Assembly (NCBI RefSeq): GCF_014841105.1 | Contig: NZ_JACYWE010000007.1 | Location: forward strand, 1 to 64,000 | Direction: 5' to 3' | DNA: 64,000 nucleotides | From: Lolliginicoccus lacisalsi | GTDB lineage: Bacteria > Actinomycetota > Actinomycetes > Mycobacteriales > Mycobacteriaceae | Shown here: piece after piece, positions 45,447 through 54,787 of the stretch | Position numbering within the stretch: position 1 is the first letter of the stretch | Layout of the letters: every line of letters starts with the position of its first letter | The notes under the pieces: model-generated | Database searches by the model: none | Told to the model about the DNA's origin: nothing | Seen by the model: only the letters and a program-made list of their open reading frames with translations | Made by a program: the position numbers and the translations under genes

Positions 45447-46022
45447 TCAGGCACGGACCACTTGGGTGCCGTCCGCGATCTCGTCATGCCTGCCCTGCCC
45501 GCGCGGGCTCCGCGCGATGCTCAGCGCGATGGAGGCCACCGCGGCGAGGGTCACGAGCGCGGCGAGGAACGTCACCGCGAGGAAAGGCATCATCACCAGG
45601 GATTGCAGGATGTAGAACGAGTTGCGGCGGAAAGCCTCGCTGCGCGTGGGGAATTGCCCGGTGGGGCCGTACACGCGCAGCCGCATGATGCGCTTGCCGA
45701 ACGTCTGCCCGCTCTCGGACTCGAGGATCACCGAGTAGGCAATCAGGGTGACGCCGTAGATCAGGGCTCCGAGGAAGCCTCCGAACGCGCCGAACCCCTC
45801 GCCGAGAACCCGGTACACGACGACCGCGGGGATGCCGACGATCAATCCGTCGATGACGCGGGCGATCGCGCGGGGCACGAGGTCGGCCGGCTCATGCCCG
45901 GAGGGCAAGTACGAGGCGTCGGCGCCGTACGCGGCGTGCGGATCGAAGGCACGTGGATTGTGTCCCTCGCCCGCCGGGGACTGGCGGCCGTCGCGGCGTG
46001 GTTTTTTCTTCCCTTGGCTCAT
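45447..46022 (-). CDS. RDD-family membrane protein
   Basis: This 191-residue protein has a charged N-terminal tail of about 45 residues (MSQGKKKPRRDGRQ), then the RDD domain with RAIARVIDGLIVGIPAVVVY, the arginine/aspartate pair of the family, and SESGQTFGKRIMRLRVYG. Three to four membrane helices are visible. Function is unsettled; some members affect ion exchange or secretion. It lies 21 bp upstream of yhhQ in the same direction, possibly one operon. Confidence 0.85.
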   Translation of the reverse strand: MSQGKKKPRRDGRQSPAGEGHNPRAFDPHAAYGADASYLPSGHEPADLVPRAIARVIDGLIVGIPAVVVYRVLGEGFGAFGGFLGALIYGVTLIAYSVILESESGQTFGKRIMRLRVYGPTGQFPTRSEAFRRNSFYILQSLVMMPFLAVTFLAALVTLAAVASIALSIARSPRGQGRHDEIADGTQVVRA

Positions 46023-46126
46023 CGGCTCGATCCTGGCTCATCGCGGCGTGGCGGTTGCTTCGTGACGAGACAACAGTACGGCACACCCCGCGCACCCTGC
46101 ATGTTCGCCACCTGCACGGCGCACGG

Positions 46127-47044
46127 TCAGGACAGCGGCCCGGGCAGGTACGTCCACGGCTCGTGGGGGAGGAGCGCCGGATCGAAGCCGCCGAGCAGGT
46201 CCTGCGGCGTGATCTCCTCCTTGTTGCTCAGCCCGAGCGATCGGGCCAGCAGCGCCACGAGCCGAGCGGGGCCAGCATCGATCTCGCGCATCGTCACCGC
46301 CCCGTCGCGCTTGGCCAGGCGCTTGCCGCTGGGGCCGAGCACCAGGGGCACATGCGCGTACCGCGGCGGCTCGTGGCCGAGCAGGGATGCGAGGTATGCC
46401 TGGCGCGGGGCGGAACTGAGCAGATCATCACCGCGGACCACCTGGTCCACCTCGGTGGCGAGATCATCGACCACGCAAACGAAGTTGTAGGCGAACGTGC
46501 CGTCGCCGCGCTGGATCACGAAGTCATCGACCACGCCGGTGTAGCGGCCGTGCAGCGCATCGCTGACCGTGCAATGCGTCGCGCTCGTCCGCAGCCGCAC
46601 CGCAGGGGGCCGTCCGGTCGCCCGGCGCTCGGCACGCTGCTGCTCGGTCAGGTCGCGGCAGGTTCCCGGATACGAGCCTGGTGGCGCGTGCGGAGCCGAT
46701 GCGGCGGCGTGGATCTCGCGGCGCGTGCAGAAGCACTCGAACGTCAAGCCCGCATCGAGCAGCTTGCCCAGCTCGGCCTGGTACGTCTCCTGCCGGTGCG
46801 ACTGGTAGAGCACCGGGCCGTCCCAGTCGATGCCGAGCGCGGCGAGGTCGGTGAGCTGCCGCTGCGCCGACGCGGGATCCACTCGATCATCGAGGTCCTC
46901 CATGCGCATCAGGAACGCGCGATCGCTCGACCGGGCGAACAACCATGCCAGCAGCGCCGTGCGGAGGTTGCCGAGGTGCAGGTCGCCCGTGGGGCTCGGC
47001 GCGTACCGCCCGGCCCCGGTCGCGGGAACGAGCGGGATCAACAC
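46127..47044 (-). CDS. gluQ: Glutamyl-Q tRNA(Asp) synthetase
   Basis: This 305-residue class I synthetase-like protein has a Rossmann core but no anticodon-binding domain. It has RYAPSPTGDLHLGNLRTALL (HIGH-type motif), GKRLAKRDGA (KMSKS-type), and zinc ligands CFC near residue 104 and YPGTC near 130. It attaches glutamate to the queuosine base at position 34 of tRNA(Asp), so it only makes sense where queuosine is made or salvaged. GTG start at 47044. Its position two genes from yhhQ and close to tgt supports a queuosine module. Confidence 0.93.
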   Translation of the reverse strand: MLIPLVPATGAGRYAPSPTGDLHLGNLRTALLAWLFARSSDRAFLMRMEDLDDRVDPASAQRQLTDLAALGIDWDGPVLYQSHRQETYQAELGKLLDAGLTFECFCTRREIHAAASAPHAPPGSYPGTCRDLTEQQRAERRATGRPPAVRLRTSATHCTVSDALHGRYTGVVDDFVIQRGDGTFAYNFVCVVDDLATEVDQVVRGDDLLSSAPRQAYLASLLGHEPPRYAHVPLVLGPSGKRLAKRDGAVTMREIDAGPARLVALLARSLGLSNKEEITPQDLLGGFDPALLPHEPWTYLPGPLS

Positions 47045-47072
47045 CTAGCCGATGCTACCGGCGCGCCCTCGC

Positions 47073-48203
47073 TCAGCAGGCGCACGTGGTGTCGCAGCAG
47101 CTCACGTCCTCCACCCACATGCCGGAGGTCTTCCACGCCTTCAGCGCGCTCGTGTCCATGCCGAGCCGCGTGCCGACCGTGTGCGCGACATGCGCGAAGC
47201 GCTGCCGGAACTTGTACACGAAGCACAGGTGCAGGCGCGCGTGCCGCACGGCGGGACCCGCGAGGAACAATCCCGGCGTGATGGTGGATTCATCATCGCC
47301 AGTCAGTGCTGGCCACCCGTCGGCGCGGCTGTCGAAGAGATGCTCGACGGGGCCGAGGTGCGGGCGATAGCCGGTCGCGAGGATCGGTCGCGCCGCCGAC
47401 GAGAGCGTGGTGCCGTCGCTCGCTGTCACCACGTAGCCGCCGTCGTGCTCGGCAATGGCATCCGCCGCCACGCCGCCGCGCAGCTCGAGGCGGCCCGTGG
47501 CGCGGGCCTCGCGCAGCCGCACCTGGGTGCGGGGCGAGAGCGTGACCGAGGGGTCCGAGCTCGCCCGCTCCCACGGCGTCTCGGGATCAAGAACTGTCAC
47601 GTGGTTGCCCCGCGCTGCCAGCGTGCAAGCGATATCGATGCCGGACTCGTAGCCGCCGATGACGATCACGGGCTCCTGCTCCCGGGGAGCCCAGGCGGCC
47701 GCGTCACTGCTGTGGACCGCCAGACCAGCGCCAGGGATCGGGGGGATCGAGGGACGCGCGAACTCGCCACCTGCCCACACGATCGTGCGGGCGGTGAGCA
47801 CGCCCCGCGAGGGCGTCACCTCGAACTGCTCATCATCGGTGGGGGTGACCTGCTCGACCGCGGTGTGCTCCACGACGGGCACCTCGTAGTGCTCGGTGAG
47901 CTTTTGCAGGTAGTGGGCGTACTCCCGGCCCGACGGATAGTCGGTCTGCAGCAGCAACGCGGGGGAGGTGCGGGGGTGGATCGCATTGAGATCGATGGCG
48001 CCGAACGCGTTGCCGGTGAACGACGGCGTGAGGAGGCTCATCGCATCGGGCCACTGCTCGAAGGTGTGCCCGATGGTGGCTTGCTCGAGGATGCCGTAGG
48101 TGATGCCATCGACGGCTTGCAGGGCGAGCGCGGTGCCCAGGCCAGCGGGCCCCGCCCCGATCACGAGGGCATCAACGGTGGGGGACAGGCTCGGGTTGCT
48201 CAT
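47073..48203 (-). CDS. FAD/NAD(P)-dependent oxidoreductase with Cys-rich tail
   Basis: This 376-residue flavoprotein of the thioredoxin-reductase/monooxygenase type has VIGAGPAGLGTALALQA (FAD), QEPVIVIGGYESGIDIACTLA (NADPH, with GGYES in place of GxGxS) and GLFLAGPAVRHARL near the end. The C-terminus is VSCCDTTCAC: five cysteines in the last nine residues, like a soft-metal binding tail. Similar flavoproteins (ArsO-like) travel with arsenic genes. It overlaps the transporter gene by 32 bp, so the two form one operon. Confidence 0.78.
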   Translation of the reverse strand: MSNPSLSPTVDALVIGAGPAGLGTALALQAVDGITYGILEQATIGHTFEQWPDAMSLLTPSFTGNAFGAIDLNAIHPRTSPALLLQTDYPSGREYAHYLQKLTEHYEVPVVEHTAVEQVTPTDDEQFEVTPSRGVLTARTIVWAGGEFARPSIPPIPGAGLAVHSSDAAAWAPREQEPVIVIGGYESGIDIACTLAARGNHVTVLDPETPWERASSDPSVTLSPRTQVRLREARATGRLELRGGVAADAIAEHDGGYVVTASDGTTLSSAARPILATGYRPHLGPVEHLFDSRADGWPALTGDDESTITPGLFLAGPAVRHARLHLCFVYKFRQRFAHVAHTVGTRLGMDTSALKAWKTSGMWVEDVSCCDTTCAC

Positions 48204-49203
48204 GGGTGCTCCTTGAGGCAGGCGTGCGTGGTTGCTCGCGGAGGACGTGCGCGAGCAGGGAGAGGTGCGGGAACTCGATCAGCATCGCCAGCACGATCGT
48301 TGCGTGCAGCACGGGCTGGTCCGGGAACGCCACGATGCTCATGGCGAGCATCATCGGCGCATTGCGGGCAGCAGTGGTCATCGTGAGGGCGACGCGGTCC
48401 GGGCGGGGCAGTCGCAGCCGGAAAGCCGTCGCGGTGGCGATTCCCAGGGAGCCCGCGAGGAACAGCACGGTCGTCGCGAGAACGGGCAGCACCAGCGTGG
48501 CATGGTCCGCGAAGACGGGGGCGTTGCTCGCGAAGATCTGCAGCACCAGCGCGGCCAGCACCCAGGGCACTGCGGCGTCGGCCAGTCGCGTGGCGCGGGC
48601 GGAACCACTGGCGCGGGGCGGCGTGCGGGCCAGGAGGAAGCGTGCGGCCACCGCCACCGCGATCGGTGCGACGAACCACAGCGCGAGGGTCGAGCCGAGC
48701 TCATCGGTGCCCAGCGTGCCCGCGGTGGTGCCCGCGCCCAGCATCACCACCACGGGGAAGAGCGCGACCTGGCCTATCAGGTTGCCTGGGATCAGGGCCG
48801 CTGCCGCAGCGGTATTGCCGCCCGCGATGCGGGTGAAGGCGAGGAACCAGTCGGTGCAAGGGGCCAGGAAGTACAGCATCAGGCCAAGCATCGCGGCGGG
48901 ATGGCCGTGCAGGACCAGCCAGGCGAGGCCGATGCCGAGCGGTGCGATCACAAGGAAGTTCAGCACCAGCGCGACAACGACGAGTCGGCTGCTCGCGAGC
49001 GCGGCGCGGACGGCCGCCAGGTCCAGCGGCAGCAGGATCAGCACGACCAGGGCGAAGAGGGTCACCGTGGTGCTGTGCTCCAGGTGCTCCCCGGCGCCAG
49101 GGCCGAGGAACGCGGCGGCGAGCCCCGCGAGGATGGCGCCCGCTATGAGCAGCGGGGGCGATGCGTGGCGGAGTGGACCGCGGTGTGGCTGGTGAGTGGT
49201 CAT
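48172..49203 (-). CDS. ACR3/bile-acid:sodium symporter-type transporter
   Basis: This 343-residue protein has about ten hydrophobic segments. Family landmarks include LMLYFLAPCTDWFLAFT, where the cysteine matches the conserved ACR3 metalloid cysteine, GGNTAAAAALIPGNLIGQV, and TTAARNAPMMLAMSIVAFPDQP. It probably exports a metalloid such as arsenite or another small anion, but the family also moves organic acids. It is the first gene of an operon with the Cys-tailed flavoprotein and lies behind a candidate Fur-family box. No arsC or arsR is seen nearby. Confidence 0.78.
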   Translation of the reverse strand: MTTHQPHRGPLRHASPPLLIAGAILAGLAAAFLGPGAGEHLEHSTTVTLFALVVLILLPLDLAAVRAALASSRLVVVALVLNFLVIAPLGIGLAWLVLHGHPAAMLGLMLYFLAPCTDWFLAFTRIAGGNTAAAAALIPGNLIGQVALFPVVVMLGAGTTAGTLGTDELGSTLALWFVAPIAVAVAARFLLARTPPRASGSARATRLADAAVPWVLAALVLQIFASNAPVFADHATLVLPVLATTVLFLAGSLGIATATAFRLRLPRPDRVALTMTTAARNAPMMLAMSIVAFPDQPVLHATIVLAMLIEFPHLSLLAHVLREQPRTPASRSTHEQPEPVPHR

Positions 49204-49220
49204 CGTTCCCTCAGATCTCG

Positions 49221-49244
49221 GATAACGATAACCGTATTCATTTA
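49221..49244 (-). promoter_or_regulatory. Candidate Fur/Zur-type box upstream of the transporter operon
   Basis: GATAACGATAACCGTATTCATT contains tandem GATAAC hexamers followed by an inverted half, like the overlapping-hexamer form of Fur-family boxes (GATAAT-GATAAT-x-ATTATC). It lies 18 bp upstream of the transporter start in an unusually AT-rich patch. Confidence 0.45.
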
Positions 49245-49366
49245 TTGGAGGCGGGGCAAGCGGCTGGGGCCGTCGGTCGCTGGTTGCCCAGCGCCCGGGA
49301 GCCTCGGGCCTCGGTGTGCGGCTGGGGTGGCGCGTGGGGCCTCGGCACGCGGCTGGGGTGGCGCGT

Positions 49367-49409
49367 CAGTGGAAACTTCTCCCGCTCCAGCCGGGAAAAG
49401 TTTCCACTG
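49367..49409. repeat. Intergenic palindrome F
   Basis: Perfect 12-bp arms CAGTGGAAACTT (49367-49378) and AAGTTTCCACTG (49398-49409) have a 19-nt loop that itself contains CCCG/CGGG. The 363-bp gap from 49204 to 49566 holds the Fur-like box, G-rich CTGGGGTGGCGCG repeats (49319-49362), this palindrome, and the tRNA terminator; no gene is visible. Confidence 0.7.
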
Positions 49410-49518
49410 GCTAGCTGCCGAACTGTCTGCGCACCGAAGTGGAGCCGCGACCCTCAGCCACTCGGCCCCGTCGGGATCCGACCGGCCTGAGAGCCAGCAA
49501 GGTACCTAGCCCACGAGA

Positions 49519-49561
49519 AAGGGGCTGCTCGCACCTGCGATAGGTGTGAGCAGCCCCTTCT
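49519..49561 (-). terminator. Terminator of tRNA-Ser(GGA)
   Basis: On the minus strand, AAGGGGCTGCTC-A-CACCT pairs with AGGTG-C-GAGCAGCCCCTT, followed by TCTCG. It is a 17-bp stem with one mismatch directly downstream of the tRNA gene. Confidence 0.85.
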
Positions 49562-49566
49562 TGGAG

Positions 49567-49652
49567 CGGAGGATAGGGGATTTGAACCCCTGAGGGCTGT
49601 TAACCCAACCCGCGTTCCAGGCGAGCGCCATAGGCCACTAGGCGAATCCTCC
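49567..49652 (-). tRNA. tRNA-Ser (GGA)
   Basis: Minus-strand acceptor GGAGGAT/ATCCTCC with discriminator G. The anticodon loop CTGGAAC carries GGA, a long variable arm follows, and the T arm has GGGTTCAAATCCC. It is the fourth serine tRNA in the window, so all four common serine anticodons (UGA, GCU, CGA, GGA) are here. Confidence 0.95.
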
Positions 49653-49775
49653 GGGGCCATCATAACCAATCGGTGGGGCCCGAGCGCAAACCGAGCCGGC
49701 GGCCGAGGGGCGCGACACGCTTGTGGCACGCGTTCGGGGGAGGGGCGCCTGCACGATCGTCGGCAATGTGGTTAG

Positions 49776-51188
<1,413 letters not shown>

Positions 51189-51270
51189 GCCTCGGCGGCC
51201 CGTGTCGCCAGCGAGGAGCCAAGTGCTCGCCCATCGCTAGCGCGACGTCCAACGCCTTGTGGTGCAGGGG

Positions 51271-52068
51271 CTAGTGCCGTGGCGCGGTGGCCCGGACATA
51301 CTGGGTAACCCCATGCACTTCCCGCTCGATCGCGGCCATGCCACGATCCGCGAGATGCCCCGTTAGCTCGTCGAGGCCGAACATGCGCAGGCCCATAGCG
51401 CCCAGGATGCGATCCTGGCCACCGCGCACCACCGCGTGCCGGGAGGCGCGCGACGCCATCAGGGCAAGCCGCCCGCCTGGCCGGAGCACACGGATCATCT
51501 CGTCGATCACCGCGAACGGCTCGGGGATCAAGTACAGCGCCGCGTAGCAGGACACCGCGTCGAACGCCCCATCGCGGAAGGGCAGCCGGGTGGCATCGGC
51601 GCGGGCATACACCGCATTGCCGCGCTCGTTGGTCGCCGCGGCGCGCCGCAGCATCGGTACCGACACATCCACGCCGACCGCGACCCCGGGCCCGGCCACG
51701 CCCCCGGTGGAGACGGCGTCGGCGAAGGCGCTGGTGAAGTTCCCCGGCCCGCACGCCACATCCAGCACAGCATCGCCGGGCGAGAGATCGAGCCACCGGA
51801 CGGTCTTCGCGCGCTCCTCGCGGAAATGGCGCAGGTCGAGGCCCATGAACGCCAGCACGCCAGCGGGGCGCCAGATCCGCTCGTAGATCGGCGCGAGCAG
51901 CGGGAACTCCATGACCCACTGCGTCATCGAGCGGCTGGCCACGCCTGGTGGTTCATGCGGCATCAGGTCGGCGTACCCCTCGGTGACCGGGATCGGCTGG
52001 CCTGACCAGGCCTCGGCGAGCAGCGGACCCAGAGCCTGCGCCTGCCGGGATGTTGCGGATCTGTCCAC
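51271..52068 (-). CDS. SAM-dependent methyltransferase (UbiE-like)
   Basis: This 265-residue class I methyltransferase has DAVLDVACGPGNFTSAFADAV (SAM site), YARADATRLPFRDGAFDAVSC and LYLIPEPFAVIDEMIRVLRPGG. An N-terminal about 80 residues (QPIPVTEGYADLMPHEP) precede the fold. Substrate is unknown; it could act on a lipid or quinone. It is divergent from dnaX with 88 bp between. Confidence 0.85.
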   Translation of the reverse strand: MDRSATSRQAQALGPLLAEAWSGQPIPVTEGYADLMPHEPPGVASRSMTQWVMEFPLLAPIYERIWRPAGVLAFMGLDLRHFREERAKTVRWLDLSPGDAVLDVACGPGNFTSAFADAVSTGGVAGPGVAVGVDVSVPMLRRAAATNERGNAVYARADATRLPFRDGAFDAVSCYAALYLIPEPFAVIDEMIRVLRPGGRLALMASRASRHAVVRGGQDRILGAMGLRMFGLDELTGHLADRGMAAIEREVHGVTQYVRATAPRH

Positions 52069-52144
52069 GATGACCTCCCTCGGGGCTTATTGTGCGCGCC
52101 CGCGCGATCCATGTCGACCATCCGGGATAGTCAGTGCGAACCGG

Positions 52145-52150
52145 TAGGCT
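52145..52150 (+). promoter_or_regulatory. -10 box of a probably leaderless dnaX
   Basis: TAGGCT ends 6 nt before the dnaX GTG at 52157, so the predicted transcription start coincides with the start codon. No ribosome-binding site is visible. Confidence 0.55.
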
Positions 52151-52156
52151 TGCCGC

Positions 52157-54523
52157 GTGGCGCTCTCCCGCAAGTATCGACCCGCGACCTTTGCCGAGGT
52201 CGTCGGCCAGGAACACGTGACCGAACCGCTCAGCGTCGCGCTGCGCGCGGGCCGGATCAATCACGCATACCTGTTCTCGGGGCCGCGTGGCTGCGGGAAG
52301 ACCTCCTCGGCGCGCATTCTCGCGCGCTCGCTGAACTGCGTCGATGGCCCCACCCCGGAACCTTGCGGCACCTGCTCCTCATGCGAGGCGCTCGGCCCGG
52401 GCGGGCCCGGCAACCTCGATGTGATCGAGCTCGATGCCGCTAGCCACGGCGGCGTCGACGACACGCGCGAGCTCCGTGACCGCGCCTTCTACGCCCCGGC
52501 GGAATCGCGCTACCGCGTCTTCATCGTTGATGAGGCGCACATGGTCACCAACGCCGGCTTCAACGCGCTGCTCAAGATCGTCGAGGAGCCGCCCGAGCAC
52601 TTGATCTTCATCTTCGCCACCACCGAGCCGGAGAAGGTGCTGCCGACCATCAAGTCGCGCACGCACCACTATCCGTTCCGGCTGCTGCCACCGCCCGTAA
52701 TGCGTGGGCTCGTGGAGCAGATCTGTGGCCGCGAGGGCGTCCGAGTCGATGATGCGGTGTTCCCGCTGGTCATCAAAGCCGGGGGTGGCTCGCCCCGCGA
52801 TACGTTGTCCGTGCTCGACCAGTTGCTCGCGGGAGCCGGGGACGAGGGCATCACCTACAACCGGGCACTGGCGCTGCTCGGCGTCACCGACATGGCGCTC
52901 ATCGATGCGGCCGTGGACGCTCTTGCCGAGAACGATGCGGCCGGGCTCTACGACACCATCAACCGGGTAATGGATGCCGGGTTCGATCCACGCCGCTTCG
53001 CCGCGGACCTCCTTGAGCGGTTCCGCGACCTGATACTCGTGCAGGCAGTGCCGGAGGCGGCGGGCAACGGGCTCGTCGACGCTCCCGCTGACCAGCTCGA
53101 GCGGCTGCGCGAGGACGTGGACAGGTTCGGGCCGGCAACCCTGACCCGCTACGCCGAGCTGCTGCACGATGGCCTCGCCGACATGCGTGGCGCCACCGCG
53201 CCCCGCTTGCTCCTAGAAGTGCTGTGCGCCCGCATGCTCCTGCCCTCCGCCTCAGATTCGGAGGGGTCCCTGCTGCAACGCCTCGAAGCGCTCGAGCGCG
53301 GCGCGCCTCCTCGGTCCGTCGGCAGCGCGAGCGCGGGATCGGCGGCTCCCGCATCACCAGGCGCGGCATCAGGCGCCTCCGCTGCCAGCGCCGAGCAGCC
53401 ACCGCGGTTCCAGCGACCCTCGCGGCGGCCTGCCACCGAGAAGGAGCAGTGGCCCGCTGCGGGTCCAGGCGAGGACATCGCGGAGGCGGCACCGACTGCT
53501 GTTGCTCCGACGGCGCATGTCCCGGCTGCGGAACCTCCAGCTCCCAAGCCCTCCGCTGCCGCTGCTCCAGTTCCGCAGGCTCCAGCTGCCGAGACTCCTG
53601 CTCAGCAGCCCGGTGCGGCGCACGTGCAGCAACCGCAGCCCGGACTGGCTGGCGGATCGAGTGCCGAGGGCGCCCCAGCCCCTGAGTCCGAGCAGGGCAC
53701 AGCTAACGAGCAGGCCACTGGGCCCGGGCAGGGGAGCGCAGCCGAGCCCGCCGGGCACGATGCCCCGGAGGCCGTGCTCGATGCACGATCGGTGGAGGCG
53801 GCCTGGCCAAGAATCTGCGCCGAGGCCCGCAAGTCGAGCAAGACCATCGAGGTGATGCTCTCGGGCGCGCGAGTGACCACCACCGAGGGGCGCACGGTCG
53901 TGCTCAGCCACGAGACCCCGGCGCTCGCGGCGCGCCTGCAGGAGCCGAGGAACGCCGCCGCGGTGCAAGCCGCGTTCAGCGCAGTCCTGGGTATCCCCGA
54001 GGTGACCATCCTGTGGTCGGGACAGCAGCCAGCAGCACCTGCCCAGCACGCCCAGGCACGGCCAGCCCTGTCGCAGCAGGGATCGACCCAGCAGCGATCG
54101 AACCCGTCAGGCCCCGGGCCTGGAAGCCAGCCGCGGCCCGAGTTCGTGCGGCGCTCCCGCGCGTCAGCGCCGCAAGCACCAGGCGGGAGCCAGCGCAGCA
54201 AGCCACAGCAGCGATCGCCCGCGCCCCCGACGGACGATATTCCGCCACCGGAGGACCCGGGTTACCCAGACGATCCCGGACCGGGCGAGCCACAGGGAGC
54301 ATCCCAGGCCGGTGCGCGGATGGCCGGTTCCGTAGGGCCCGGGCCTGCTTCGGCACACCCAGCAACATCACCGCCTGCACAGTCCGCGCCGGAAGACGAG
54401 GATGAGATGCTTGCCGAGGCACATCGCGACACCGGCAGCGGTGATCCCGCCGCCCGCCGCGACCCCGAGGAGATCGCCATCGAGCTCCTTGCCAACGAGC
54501 TCGGAGCCAAGCGCATCGACTAG
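52157..54523 (+). CDS. dnaX: DNA polymerase III subunit gamma/tau
   Basis: This 788-residue clamp-loader ATPase has Walker A GPRGCGKTS (42-50), zinc cysteines at 61, 70, 73 and 76, Walker B/DExx in VDEAHMVTNAGFNALL, and the sensor region IFIFATTEPEKV. Residues about 370-790 are a low-complexity Pro/Ala/Gln-rich tail with one conserved-looking patch near 545-615 (VEAAWPRICAEARKSSKTIEVML), the tau-type domain. The polymerase clamp loader needs it. GTG start at 52157. I saw no slippery run for a programmed gamma frameshift. Confidence 0.96.
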   Translation: MALSRKYRPATFAEVVGQEHVTEPLSVALRAGRINHAYLFSGPRGCGKTSSARILARSLNCVDGPTPEPCGTCSSCEALGPGGPGNLDVIELDAASHGGVDDTRELRDRAFYAPAESRYRVFIVDEAHMVTNAGFNALLKIVEEPPEHLIFIFATTEPEKVLPTIKSRTHHYPFRLLPPPVMRGLVEQICGREGVRVDDAVFPLVIKAGGGSPRDTLSVLDQLLAGAGDEGITYNRALALLGVTDMALIDAAVDALAENDAAGLYDTINRVMDAGFDPRRFAADLLERFRDLILVQAVPEAAGNGLVDAPADQLERLREDVDRFGPATLTRYAELLHDGLADMRGATAPRLLLEVLCARMLLPSASDSEGSLLQRLEALERGAPPRSVGSASAGSAAPASPGAASGASAASAEQPPRFQRPSRRPATEKEQWPAAGPGEDIAEAAPTAVAPTAHVPAAEPPAPKPSAAAAPVPQAPAAETPAQQPGAAHVQQPQPGLAGGSSAEGAPAPESEQGTANEQATGPGQGSAAEPAGHDAPEAVLDARSVEAAWPRICAEARKSSKTIEVMLSGARVTTTEGRTVVLSHETPALAARLQEPRNAAAVQAAFSAVLGIPEVTILWSGQQPAAPAQHAQARPALSQQGSTQQRSNPSGPGPGSQPRPEFVRRSRASAPQAPGGSQRSKPQQRSPAPPTDDIPPPEDPGYPDDPGPGEPQGASQAGARMAGSVGPGPASAHPATSPPAQSAPEDEDEMLAEAHRDTGSGDPAARRDPEEIAIELLANELGAKRID

Positions 54524-54579
54524 GGCTCGCGTGCCGGACTCTGGCCGTGGTGGCCTGTGGCAATCTCGGGACCTTGGCC

Positions 54580-54652
54580 GCAAACGCGATAGAAGCGGCT
54601 GAAATACCAGGTCAGCTTCTATCGCGTTTGACAGTTTCCCGTGCTTTTGCCG
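54580..54652. repeat. Intergenic palindromic element, family 1, copy D
   Basis: Perfect 16-bp arms CAAACGCGATAGAAGC (54581-54596) and GCTTCTATCGCGTTTG (54615-54630) have an 18-nt loop and are followed by the tail AGTTTCCCGTGCTTTTGCC. This is the best-preserved copy. It lies in the convergent gap between dnaX and bfaB. Confidence 0.88.
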
Positions 54653-54770
54653 CGAGCCGACCCCGCCACCGGGCCGTGAGCCGACCCCGCCACCGGGCCG
54701 GGAGCCCACCCCGCCACCGGGCCGCGAGCCCACCCCGCCACCGGGCCGCGAGCCGCGAGCCGCGAGCCGC
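54653..54770. repeat. 24-bp tandem repeat (minisatellite)
   Basis: About four copies of a 24-bp unit (GAGCCGACCCCGCCACCGGG followed by CCGC, with small changes) run directly from the end of palindrome D, then degenerate into GCCGCGA heptamers. The array is non-coding and only 17 bp from the end of bfaB. Such arrays often vary in copy number between strains. Confidence 0.8.
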
Positions 54771-54787
54771 CGCCGCTATGAGCCCGC

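Noticed and set aside
44691-46490. 600-codon plus-strand frame opposite yhhQ and the RDD gene
   Set aside because: It is a shadow of two membrane-protein genes with clear family motifs.
49221-49244. ArsR operator
   Set aside because: The sequence lacks the usual ArsR dyad and no arsR gene is adjacent; tandem GATAAC hexamers fit a Fur-family box better.
52157-54523. Programmed frameshift producing a separate gamma subunit from dnaX
   Set aside because: No A-rich slippery heptamer followed by a stop in the -1 frame was seen at the expected position.
54653-54770. CRISPR-like repeated units
   Set aside because: Units are contiguous with no spacers of unique sequence, and no cas genes are nearby; it is a simple tandem repeat.
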